The translations under genes and the position numbers were made by a program. 46,363 nt of DNA from Bacteroidales bacterium (GTDB lineage Bacteria > Bacteroidota > Bacteroidia > Bacteroidales > UBA932). Under the pieces are notes generated by a model, which ran no database searches, was not told the DNA's origin, and worked only from the letters and a program-made list of their open reading frames with translations. The DNA is taken from the NCBI GenBank assembly GCA_022508605.1, contig JAFLUX010000012.1, positions 1 through 46,363 on the forward strand, written 5' to 3'. Position 1 is the first letter of the stretch; each line of letters starts with the position of its first letter. Below, in pieces: positions 17,272 through 24,347 of the stretch.

Positions 17272-18750
17272 TCAATATTTGGACGCCGATTCTATAATCT
17301 GCAGGAACTGCTTGCGGTAGCCGTGGGGGTCGAAGCCCATGCCGTCCCTTACGAGGCCCTTCGCCATTTCAAAAGTGGCGCTGCCGCTGTAGGGAGACTC
17401 TCTGAGAATCATTCCGAAGGCGGCTGTTCCCGCTGCGAAACTCATGTTTTCCGACATCTTTTCGGCACACTCTCCGCCGATGGGGCATGACAGGGGAATG
17501 CTTTTCCCGCCAAGGGCCTCCTTGTAGCGGAAGTCGAAGGTCCCGAATTCGCGGCTCTCTCCGGCGCTTGCCCCTTCCCGGGGGACAATCTCATACAGGG
17601 CGGTGACGGTCTGGCCGGCGCCTATCTCCCCGGCATCCTTGCCGTCGTCCTCGAACTCGTCACTGCCCATCACCCTGTTCTCGTAACCGATGAGGCGGTA
17701 GCTTCCGACTGTCTCCGGATTGAATGTTATCTGCACCTTGGCATCGTTTGCAACGATGTGGAACTTGGCCCTTTCGTTGACGAATACTTTCATGATTTCC
17801 TCCTCGCAGTCTATGTATTCGTATGTGCCGTTTCCGCGGTTGCTTACCTTCTCCATGAAGGAGTCGTTCAGGTTGCCGCGGCCGAATCCGCAGACAGTCA
17901 GATAAATGCCCCGGGATGCATAGTCTTCGACCATCTCGATGAGCTCCTCCCCGGTGACTCCCACGTTGAAATCGCCGTCAGTTCCCATGACGATGCGGTT
18001 GTTGCCGCCCTCGATATAATTCCCGATGGCCTCTTCGTAAGCCATCTTCATGGCGTCGCCGCCGTTGGTGGAGCCGCTGGCCTTGAGCTTCGATATGGCA
18101 GCCTTTATGGACTTGCCGTCTTTTGCGAGCGTGGATTCCAGGAGTTTTTGCGATGTGCCCGCATAAGTGATAATCGAAACGCGGTCTTCCGGGTTCAGAT
18201 AGTCCACCATGGTCGTCAGGCCCTTTTTCAGCAGTTCGAGTTTGTCCGAAGAATTCATGGAGCCGGAAACGTCGATGAGGAAGACGTAATTGGCCAAAGG
18301 CATATCGCCGGGGGAGAGGGATTTTCCCTTGATGCCAAGCCTGAGAAGCATGTGAGCGTCATTCCAGGGGCAGGGGGAGACCTCGGAATTGATTGCCGCG
18401 CTCATTCCGTCTGCGGGTTCGGGGTAGTCGAATGTGAAATAGTTGAGAAACTCTTCTATGCGTATCGCACTTTTGTAGAGGAGTCTTTGCTCCTGCAGAA
18501 TGAATCTGCGCATGTTCGCATAGGACGCACCGTCGGCATCCACGGAAAAGGTGGAGACATTGTTCACGGCGGTGTCTATGAAAGGATTGTCCTCATAATC
18601 CTCATAACTGTCTCCGGATTTTGCGCCGTCGGACTCATAGTAAAAACCGGGTGCGAATCCCACATCCTGATAGAGGGTGCAGGATGCGGCCAAAAGTACT
18701 GAAACAAGGGACGAGGCGGTCAATGCGGAACGAAAAGGTCGAAAGTCCAT
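17272..18750 (-). CDS. YfbK-like von Willebrand factor A lipoprotein
   Basis: 492-residue exported lipoprotein: signal peptide ending LLAASC with lipidated cysteine at about 24. Domains in order: acidic linker (about 40-60), the N-terminal vWA-associated domain (STFSVDADGASYANMRRF to FTFDYPEP, about 66-112), a vWA domain starting YVFLIDVSGSMNSS with the MIDAS metal site (D160, S162, S164, later TDGDFNVG), and the C-terminal YfbK domain with RLIGYENRV and ALYEIVP. Such proteins are envelope-located and their role is not firmly known. It follows the repeat-bearing gene-free stretch, and rlmD lies 48 bases downstream. Confidence 0.9.
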   Translation of the reverse strand: MDFRPFRSALTASSLVSVLLAASCTLYQDVGFAPGFYYESDGAKSGDSYEDYEDNPFIDTAVNNVSTFSVDADGASYANMRRFILQEQRLLYKSAIRIEEFLNYFTFDYPEPADGMSAAINSEVSPCPWNDAHMLLRLGIKGKSLSPGDMPLANYVFLIDVSGSMNSSDKLELLKKGLTTMVDYLNPEDRVSIITYAGTSQKLLESTLAKDGKSIKAAISKLKASGSTNGGDAMKMAYEEAIGNYIEGGNNRIVMGTDGDFNVGVTGEELIEMVEDYASRGIYLTVCGFGRGNLNDSFMEKVSNRGNGTYEYIDCEEEIMKVFVNERAKFHIVANDAKVQITFNPETVGSYRLIGYENRVMGSDEFEDDGKDAGEIGAGQTVTALYEIVPREGASAGESREFGTFDFRYKEALGGKSIPLSCPIGGECAEKMSENMSFAAGTAAFGMILRESPYSGSATFEMAKGLVRDGMGFDPHGYRKQFLQIIESASKY

Positions 18751-19060
18751 GATGCGCTTAGTGTTTTAAGGTTGACAAAGTGCCGGAGCTGCAACAATGC
18801 AGAATCCGCTTGTTAAATGCGGCGAAGTTGAAAATCTTGCATGCAGTCGTGGCCGGAACTGCGACATGCGGGGCCGTGTCGTTGATGGACGAGGCCGAAA
18901 AGTTTAGCGCTGCCGTGGTCTGGCTGCGATATACAGAGCTCCGTGTTGTTTATGAGACGAGGCTGAAAAACTTGACGCTGCCGTGGTCGGGACATGAAAA
19001 ACCCCAGGGGCGTTTGTGCGAGGTCCGGGGGAGCCTGCTAGTGCGGTTTTTATATGGAAG
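18751..19060. other. Gene-free stretch upstream of the vWA gene
   Basis: No convincing gene. It holds the degenerate tandem repeat (18778-18996) and a G/C-rich block near 19000-19050. Short open frames on both strands have neither a family match nor an ATG start. A clear promoter for the vWA gene was not found. Confidence 0.6.
18778..18996. repeat. Degenerate tandem repeat, unit about 67-68 bases
   Basis: Three successive units begin at about 18824, 18891 and 18959, with a partial unit before. Units two and three share a 36-base core (GAGGCYGAAAA...CGCTGCCGTGGTC) with about six differences; unit one is more diverged. A period that is not a multiple of three argues against repeated protein sequence. 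Confidence 0.55.
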
Positions 19061-19082
19061 AAGCCCCGTAGAAACGGAGCTT
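19061..19082 (-). terminator. Hairpin terminator after the DUF4252 operon
   Basis: On the minus strand AAGCTCCGT / ACGGGGCTT pairs over 9 bp (one G-U) around a 4-base loop, 28 bases after the stop of the DUF4252 gene. The following T-run is weak. Confidence 0.5.
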
Positions 19083-19109
19083 ACTTAACATAATATAAAT
19101 TGTGTAACA

Positions 19110-19595
19110 TTAGCGGTCCATACCGGACTTCAACAGGTTTTCAAATTCCTCGCGGTCCATGCGCCCGTCCAGGTATATGTATGTAACTTCTTTGTCTTCA
19201 GACGCAATCATCACGAAGCCGTTGATTATCTTTTCCGTTCCGACCGTGTACATGCGCACGCATTCGCCGTCCTCCTTTGCCTCCATGAGCAATTCATATT
19301 TGCCCTCATTCACAAAATTCATCGCGTCCGCGCTGAGGCTCTTGTTTATGGCGGGATTTTCGCTGCTGATGATATAGAGTCCGCTCAAAGACCGGACGAC
19401 CGCACTCAGATTGACGTTTCCGCTACCTGTCTCCAGGTCCGGCAACCTGCCGATTATACGGAACATCGCCGGCGATATGTACACGGCGCTGACGTCTTTG
19501 GCATCGGAATACTTTTGGTATATGCTCTTTGCGTTCTGGGCGAAAGATGCTATGCTCAGCATCAGGAATGCTGCGATAATGGATATTCTTTTCAT
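19110..19595 (-). CDS. DUF4252 domain protein, exported
   Basis: 161 residues. Signal peptide MKRISIIAAFLMLSIASFAQ, then the DUF4252 domain: SIYQKYSDAKDVSAVYISPAMF, LSGLYIISSENP, LLMEAKEDGECVRMYTVG and FVMIASEDKEVTYIYLDG. Function unknown. It is the last gene of a four-gene unit (DUF4252-like, sigma factor, membrane protein, DUF4252) in which every junction is an ATGA overlap, so it is probably under control of the sigma factor. Confidence 0.88.
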   Translation of the reverse strand: MKRISIIAAFLMLSIASFAQNAKSIYQKYSDAKDVSAVYISPAMFRIIGRLPDLETGSGNVNLSAVVRSLSGLYIISSENPAINKSLSADAMNFVNEGKYELLMEAKEDGECVRMYTVGTEKIINGFVMIASEDKEVTYIYLDGRMDREEFENLLKSGMDR

Positions 19596-20005
19596 TTGGA
19601 TGATAATGTTTTGTCTATTATTTCACGGGTTTTGCCGGCGCTTTCCCCGGCGGCTTTTGCGATATCCGCTCCTATGGACATCTTGTCGGAAATGCTCCTT
19701 AATGTCCTTTCTACCTCTGCATAAGCAAGATACGGGTCGTCGAAGCTGTCTTTCAAAGACTGCCTTTGCATCTGCGCAGCAATCAGCAGGACTACGGCGG
19801 CCACCGCGGCGAGTGCCGGAACGTACAGGAGGCGGCGGAGCCGGGGCGTCCGACGCCTCGCGCCCTCGGCGGCGAGAGCGTCAGCGGCAATCGCCTCCAT
19901 GAGGCGTTGCTGCAGGCCCTGCGGGGCTCGGACGCCCTGCTGCCCTGCCGCCAGTTTCTCGAGTTCTTCGGCCGAGAGCCGTTCTATTTCTTCCACCGTT
20001 TTCAT
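19592..20005 (-). CDS. Single-span membrane protein, probable anti-sigma factor
   Basis: 137 residues. Cytoplasmic helical N-terminal part (MKTVEEIERLSAEELEKLAAG), a basic stretch (RRRTPRLRR) and one membrane segment YVPALAAVAAVVLLIAA at about 61-77, then a helical periplasmic tail. Position directly after a sigma factor with a 4-base overlap and a single-span layout suggest an anti-sigma factor, but no anti-sigma zinc motif or FecR domain is visible. Function is inference from context. Confidence 0.7.
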   Translation of the reverse strand: MKTVEEIERLSAEELEKLAAGQQGVRAPQGLQQRLMEAIAADALAAEGARRRTPRLRRLLYVPALAAVAAVVLLIAAQMQRQSLKDSFDDPYLAYAEVERTLRSISDKMSIGADIAKAAGESAGKTREIIDKTLSSK

Positions 20006-20487
20006 TGCGCCTTGTTTTTTAGTTTTCTTCGCGCCTGCGAAAGCAGAACGCGCAAATTCAGATACGGAATCCCGGTGCGCCGGGATATATCCTCGTAAGA
20101 GAGTCCTTCTACAGTCCTCATCATCAATACCGTACGCTGCCTGTCCGGCAGGGACTTGATGGCATCGAGCACCTTTGCAAGACGCTCTTTCGCGTCTATC
20201 GTCTCGTCATAGTTTCCGGGGACTTCGGCCTCCTGTTCTAGGCCCCCGGCGGCAACGCTTTTGCGCCGCTTCCGTATCCTGTCCAGGCATATATTCCGCA
20301 GGACGGTGATGCCGTAGCCTTTCGGATTGCCTATCCCCTCCAGGGCATCGCGGTTCTTCCACAACTTAAGGTAAAGGTCCTGCACGGCATCTTCCGCCTC
20401 GGCATCGTCCTCAAGTATGTATCTGGCTATCTGCCAGAAAGAATCGGCAAGCGAGAGCCAGTCGGCCTGAAAGCGCTGCGGACTCAT
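20002..20487 (-). CDS. RNA polymerase sigma-70 family factor (ECF type)
   Basis: 161 residues with sigma region 2 (DDAEAEDAVQDLYLKLWKNR, then NPKGYGITVLRNICLDRIRKR) and region 4 (LPDRQRTVLMMRTVEGLSYEDI with the helix-turn-helix up to LSQARRKL). It lacks region 3, as ECF factors do. The start is MSPQRF at 20487, overlapping the stop of the upstream DUF4252-like gene; an in-frame extension to 20541 runs inside that gene. Encoded with a putative anti-sigma factor and two exported DUF4252 proteins, so probably an envelope signalling module. Confidence 0.9.
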   Translation of the reverse strand: MSPQRFQADWLSLADSFWQIARYILEDDAEAEDAVQDLYLKLWKNRDALEGIGNPKGYGITVLRNICLDRIRKRRKSVAAGGLEQEAEVPGNYDETIDAKERLAKVLDAIKSLPDRQRTVLMMRTVEGLSYEDISRRTGIPYLNLRVLLSQARRKLKNKAQ

Positions 20488-20993
20488 CTCACGGCCGCGA
20501 GTTTGCCTATGACATCTATGGACAGGGTGCCGAAAAGGCATACGAGGGAGCTTTCCCCCGGCGCATGGAGCACAAAATCGCGGATTTTTCCGCTGTCTTC
20601 GTCCACGTAGCCGAAAATGCGCACCGAGTCCCCGCCCTCGCTCGCTTCCAGCAGCAGCTCGCAGCCTTCAAATGCCGCTTCGAGCTCCCGCGCTATGCGC
20701 TCGCGTTCTTTTGGGGCGCAGTCTTCATACTGCAGCACCTCTATGCGCCGGATGCCATTCAATGCCCTGAGAACCTCCCTGATTTCAGGGTCGGAGGCGC
20801 ATGCGACTTTAGCAATCCCCCTGACTGCGGCCGTGCCCAAGGCTCCGAGGCTTACGGACTCTACTCCGCTGCGGTGGCGGACTTTGCTCACCACGGAAGA
20901 AATCCTGCGCTGCGTTTCATCCCTTGGGGCCGTACGGGCCGATGCCGAAACGGTCAGCAGCAGGGACAGGAATAATAACAGTTTTTTGCTCAT
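20484..20993 (-). CDS. DUF4252-like exported protein
   Basis: 169 residues from the ATG at 20993, which places the signal peptide MSKKLLLFLSLLLTVSASA at the N terminus; an ATG at 21029 adds 12 unlikely residues. The mature part resembles the DUF4252 protein at 19110 in order and size: SSVVSKVRHRSGVESVSL, LNGIRRIEVLQYED, LLLEASEGGDSVRIFGYVDEDSG and SLVCLFGTLS. First gene of the sigma-factor unit; a second DUF4252 gene at its end makes a bracketed operon. Confidence 0.78.
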   Translation of the reverse strand: MSKKLLLFLSLLLTVSASARTAPRDETQRRISSVVSKVRHRSGVESVSLGALGTAAVRGIAKVACASDPEIREVLRALNGIRRIEVLQYEDCAPKERERIARELEAAFEGCELLLEASEGGDSVRIFGYVDEDSGKIRDFVLHAPGESSLVCLFGTLSIDVIGKLAAVR

Positions 20994-21065
20994 AACAGTT
21001 CTGACCGCGTTTTGCTGCGGTTCCGACATAATGACGCAAAAGTCCCGGAAATGTTAAGAGGAATT

Positions 21066-22211
21066 TTATTGTTCCGCAATATAGCTTACAGGATTGCCGT
21101 AGATGTGCCAGAAAATGTCCCTGAGTTCGTTTCGGTCGAGGCGTCTTTCGAGTTTGGAGAGTTTGTGTTCCGTATATGCCTGGAACTGCTTCAGCTCGGA
21201 CGGGAGATACTTTTCTCCGAGATAGTCGCGGGTCCCGTGCATCAGGTCCCAGGCCATGTAATTGGTTTTCCAGAGTTTGTATCCGCTCCTTATCCTCGAA
21301 TCGAGTATGCCTCTGAGGTACTGATACCTGTCGTTGCCGCTCAGTTTTGCGGCTTCGGCCACATCCGCAGGAGAAATGGGATCCCCGATGGAGAGGTGTA
21401 TATGGCCTTTCTTCTGCCCTATCCCGGTAAGTATGCTGTGCAGGTCTTCGCGGGATTTCTTCACATAAGGCCCCTCCCTGCTCATCAGAAGCTCGCGGGC
21501 CTTGCGGCTGTCGCACGGCTCGTATTCATAGGATATGCTCATGGGGACAATGTGCAGTTCATTGAAATTCTCCTCGAAACTGCCTTCTCCGCTCATGTCG
21601 AACATCTTGAGCAGTCCCTGCTCCGTCTTGTCCATTCCGTCTTTCGTCCGTCCCTCTTTCTGGGCAATCCATATAGAGGCCGTTCCCGAGGTGATGGACA
21701 GGCGCATGTACTTCGACAGCGTCTGTGAATTGAGATACATCTGGCGGGCACTGATGCCCCTTATGACCTTTATCATGCGGTTGGACCGCATAAGGTCTTC
21801 TATAAGCCTGTTGGTGAGCAGGTTGCTCCCTACGCACAACTCCGCGAGCGGGCAGCCAGACGCGTGCAGGGCATAAAGTATCAGGGCCGGGTCCAGGACT
21901 ATGTCCCTGTGGTTCGACACTGCCAGGAACTTGCCCTTGACAGAATTTAGCTTTTCCATCCCGCTGAATGTGAATCCTTCGGATGTCCTGGCGAGGACGG
22001 CGTTTATTACCTCTATCATCACCACCGACTGAAATTCGTCGATGCTCTTTACTTTGCGCAGGGCCTTCGCCAGCGTGTCCGAGCTGGACTTTGGAAAAAG
22101 ATATTTGGAGATTATCGGCAGCGAAGGATGTCGGGATACACGGTTAAGGGCCTCCACGGCTTCTTCATCGCTGTACGGGCGAATATCTTCGAATTCGGAC
22201 AGGTCAACCAT
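21066..22211 (-). CDS. Acyltransferase, PlsC/glycerolphosphate acyltransferase-like
   Basis: 381 residues, no signal peptide. The acyltransferase core has GKFLAVSNHRDIVLDPALI (catalytic block 1; the spacing is H-x5-D, where the usual motif is H-x4-D), IWIAQKEGRTKDG (block 3, usually xPEGTRS/T) and HIVPMSISYEYEP (block 4). It probably transfers an acyl group to a lipid precursor; the atypical motif spacing leaves the acceptor open, and given the cysteate synthase nearby an amino-lipid cannot be excluded. A strong promoter precedes it; the DUF4252-like gene follows within about 70 bases. Confidence 0.82.
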   Translation of the reverse strand: MVDLSEFEDIRPYSDEEAVEALNRVSRHPSLPIISKYLFPKSSSDTLAKALRKVKSIDEFQSVVMIEVINAVLARTSEGFTFSGMEKLNSVKGKFLAVSNHRDIVLDPALILYALHASGCPLAELCVGSNLLTNRLIEDLMRSNRMIKVIRGISARQMYLNSQTLSKYMRLSITSGTASIWIAQKEGRTKDGMDKTEQGLLKMFDMSGEGSFEENFNELHIVPMSISYEYEPCDSRKARELLMSREGPYVKKSREDLHSILTGIGQKKGHIHLSIGDPISPADVAEAAKLSGNDRYQYLRGILDSRIRSGYKLWKTNYMAWDLMHGTRDYLGEKYLPSELKQFQAYTEHKLSKLERRLDRNELRDIFWHIYGNPVSYIAEQ

Positions 22212-22232
22212 AGGTTATTTATTTTGTTTTAG

Positions 22233-22263
22233 CAAATATACGCATTATCTTTTGAATAACAAA
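22233..22263 (-). promoter_or_regulatory. Promoter of the acyltransferase gene
   Basis: Minus-strand TTTG (22260-22263), a 19-base gap and TATATTTG (22233-22240), 21 bases before the ATG. The -33 element lies inside the last codons of queA. Confidence 0.75.
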
Positions 22264-23450
22264 GATGAGTCCCCATAACTGAGGAAGCGGCAGCCGTTCG
22301 ACAGGGCGTATTCGTATATGCTTCTCCAGTCCCCTTTTACGAATGCGCTGACAAGCAGGAGCAGGGTGCTTTTGGGCTGGTGGAAATTGGTTACGAGCGC
22401 ATCGGCAATCCTGAACCGGAAGCCCGGCACGATGATTATCCTCGTTCCGAGACTCAATTCGTCCAGTCCGCTGCGGTCGAGATATGCCAGCAGGGCCTCA
22501 AGGGCCTCCTGTGTGCCGTAGGTCCATTCCCTCGTGTACGGATCCCACTGCTCCACATCCCTCGGATGGCCCTCCTCGATGCAGACGGCCCCCGCATAGT
22601 ACAGCGATTCGAGAGTGCGCACGGAGGTTGTGCCCACGGCGGTGACGGGGCGTTTTCCGGAGGCGAGTTTTTCCAGCAGAGTGCGCTTTATCGTGAACGG
22701 CTCCCGGTGCATGGGGTGCTCCGCGACCCTGGAGCTCTTGACGGGAAGGAAGGTTCCGGCACCTACGTGCAGGCAGATGTTTTCCACGTCTATTCCGCGC
22801 CGCCTGATGGCTTCCAATGTGTTTTCGGTGAAATGCAGCCCGGCCGTAGGAGCGGCCACCGACCCGCGCATGAGGGCATAGGTCGTCTGGTAGCGCTCTA
22901 TGTCAACGCTTTCCGTCTCCCTGTTCAGGTATGGCGGTATGGGGACTTTGCCGCACATGTCCAATATCTCGGAAAAGCTAGCCCTGCCTTTCCAGCTGAA
23001 CTCCACCGTCCCCGTCTGAGCTTCGCGGACTATGAGCCGGGCGGTCAGTTCCGTCGCGCTCAGGGCGCAGTCTTCGGTATCGTACATAAGAGGCTCACCC
23101 TCTTTCCAGCGCTTGGCATTGCCTATTACGCATTCCCAGCGGCAGCTTCCGGTGCTTGCGAAAGCGCTTGCATATTCCGCCGGCAGGACAGGCTGCAGGC
23201 AGAACAGCTCTATCCTGGCCCCGGTTTCCCGCCGGAAAAACATACGGGCGGGGACTACCCTGGTGTTGTTGAACACCATCAGGGAGTCCTCCGGCAGCAG
23301 CCCGGGAAGATTTTTGAACGCATCGCCCGTGCACGTGCCGTCCCGGTACACAAGCAGTTTGGAGCCATCCCTGTCCGCGAGGGGATATTTTGCTATTCTC
23401 GACTCAGGGAGATTGTAATCGTAGTCTTCTATTCTCAGGTCCGGTATCAT
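22245..23450 (-). CDS. queA: tRNA preQ1(34) S-adenosylmethionine ribosyltransferase-isomerase
   Basis: Adds the ribosyl group of SAM to preQ1 in tRNA, a late step to queuosine. The 401-residue protein starts MIPDLRIEDYDYNLPESRIAKYP and contains SLMVFNNTRVVPARMFFRRETGA, VPIPPYLNRE, YQTTYALMRGSVAAPTAGLHFTE, HVGAGTFLPVK and ALVTNFHQPKSTLLLLVSAF, all QueA hallmarks. Somewhat longer than the enterobacterial protein, as is usual in Bacteroidetes. Other queuosine genes are not in the window. Confidence 0.97.
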   Translation of the reverse strand: MIPDLRIEDYDYNLPESRIAKYPLADRDGSKLLVYRDGTCTGDAFKNLPGLLPEDSLMVFNNTRVVPARMFFRRETGARIELFCLQPVLPAEYASAFASTGSCRWECVIGNAKRWKEGEPLMYDTEDCALSATELTARLIVREAQTGTVEFSWKGRASFSEILDMCGKVPIPPYLNRETESVDIERYQTTYALMRGSVAAPTAGLHFTENTLEAIRRRGIDVENICLHVGAGTFLPVKSSRVAEHPMHREPFTIKRTLLEKLASGKRPVTAVGTTSVRTLESLYYAGAVCIEEGHPRDVEQWDPYTREWTYGTQEALEALLAYLDRSGLDELSLGTRIIIVPGFRFRIADALVTNFHQPKSTLLLLVSAFVKGDWRSIYEYALSNGCRFLSYGDSSLLFKR

Positions 23451-23509
23451 TTCTCTTCAATTCTTTGCAAAACCTCCGGCGGCCGTTTCCCGCCTTGAGA
23501 TTCGCAGGG

Positions 23510-23517
23510 CAAAATTA
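23510..23517 (-). promoter_or_regulatory. -7 element of the queA promoter
   Basis: TAATTTTG on the minus strand, about 60 bases before the queA ATG. No clear -33 TTTG. The leader shows no preQ1 riboswitch pattern that I recognise. Confidence 0.45.
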
Positions 23518-23519
23518 CA

Positions 23520-23932
23520 AAAAAATCGCAGCTCCTGAAAGTCCGTTCCGGCCGCATGGCTGAACGCCCCCGTGTTTACAAATCCAAACAGAATTAGATA
23601 CGCATGCAGTATACATTTGTAAACAAAAATACAGGCCTGAAGAACCTGGCATCGAGCGAGGAAATACCATGCATAAGAAAATGTTATACACACTTATTTT
23701 ATATGTTATATATCTTAAAATCAGTTGTTTACATTATTATATTGAAGTTTTTATACAGCCGTTTTCTTTTGCCTCCTCTCCCCTCTTTGCGGCATGACGG
23801 GTAAAAATGGTCTATTTTATGTATATATTATATTTTCAATCAGTATATTATAATACGTAAACTAAATAAAAAGATAGCATATATATTTAGAGTAAAACGG
23901 CCGTATGGCCTTACTTCCCTGCTCCCCTGCCC
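23520..23932. other. Very AT-rich gene-free region at a strand flip (origin or control region candidate)
   Basis: Within a GC-rich window this stretch is strongly AT-rich, most of all at 23810-23900. All genes to the left down to 13543 run on the minus strand and all to the right up to 37791 on the plus strand. It contains one exact TTATNCACA DnaA-box match (TTATACACA, 23684-23692) and several TGTTTAC/GTAAACA words (23573, 23619, 23726), with a partial one at 23857. Short open frames inside have no family match. Could be a replication origin, a control region for the XRE regulator, or simply a divergent spacer. Confidence 0.4.
23616..23627. promoter_or_regulatory. Possible operator, inverted repeat
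   Basis: TTTGT-AA-ACAAA, an inverted repeat. Its core GTAAACA recurs as TGTTTAC at 23573, 23726 and 23952, the last overlapping the promoter of the XRE regulator. Operator role is inference. Confidence 0.3.
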
Positions 23933-23969
23933 TTGTGCCTTTCAAATTAATTGTTTACTTTTGTAACAA
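23933..23969 (+). promoter_or_regulatory. Promoter of the XRE-regulator operon with overlapping inverted repeat
   Basis: TTG (23933-23935), a 20-base gap and TACTTTTG (23956-23963), 21 bases before the ATG. The inverted repeat TTGTTTAC-TTTT-GTAACAA (23951-23969) covers the -7 element, the position expected for autorepression by the downstream helix-turn-helix protein. Confidence 0.6.
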
Positions 23970-23984
23970 CAAGCGGATATAATA

Positions 23985-24314
23985 ATGAACACCCGACTTT
24001 TGAAATTTTTGGAGAGCGAAAACATAAGTCAGTCCCAGTTCGCCGACAATATCGGCGTCGCGCGGGCAAGCATTTCCCATATAGTTTCCGGAAGGAACAA
24101 GCCCGGTTACGATTTCATCGAGAGGACGGCTTCCCGCTACCCTTCGCTGAACATAGAGTGGCTAATTACCGGCAGGGGTAAAATGTACCTTTCCGATGCG
24201 GAGGCCGACAGGAGCCCCCGTTGCGAGAACCCTGCACGCCGTATAGAAAGAATCATGGTGTTCTACTCCGACGGCACCTTCGAGGAGCTGAATGCGGGAG
24301 CGATTCAGAAATAA
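23985..24314 (+). CDS. XRE-family helix-turn-helix transcriptional regulator
   Basis: 109 residues. N-terminal Cro/CI-type helix-turn-helix: LKFLESENISQSQFADNIGV, then ARASISHIVSGRNKPGYDFI, followed by NIEWLITGRGKMY, a form common in Bacteroidetes. The C-terminal 40 residues (up to YSDGTFEELNAGAIQK) look like a dimerisation or ligand part. First gene of a three-gene unit with the DHODH-like and CinA genes (33-base gap, then a 4-base overlap). An inverted repeat over its own promoter suggests autoregulation. Confidence 0.88.
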   Translation: MNTRLLKFLESENISQSQFADNIGVARASISHIVSGRNKPGYDFIERTASRYPSLNIEWLITGRGKMYLSDAEADRSPRCENPARRIERIMVFYSDGTFEELNAGAIQK

Positions 24315-24347
24315 ATCGTATATTTGCCGCGGCGAAACATTTCCGGT

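Noticed and set aside
18778..18996. CRISPR array
   Set aside because: Units are degenerate and contiguous, without identical repeats separated by unique spacers, and no cas genes are in the window.
18780..19088. Open frame of about 100 codons on the plus strand in the gene-free stretch
   Set aside because: Non-ATG start, no family resemblance, and it runs through a repeat whose period is not a multiple of three.
23451..23520. preQ1 riboswitch upstream of queA
   Set aside because: The short leader has no recognisable preQ1 aptamer pattern.
23604..23804. Open frame of about 66 codons in the AT-rich region
   Set aside because: Low-complexity, AT-driven sequence with no family resemblance or promoter.
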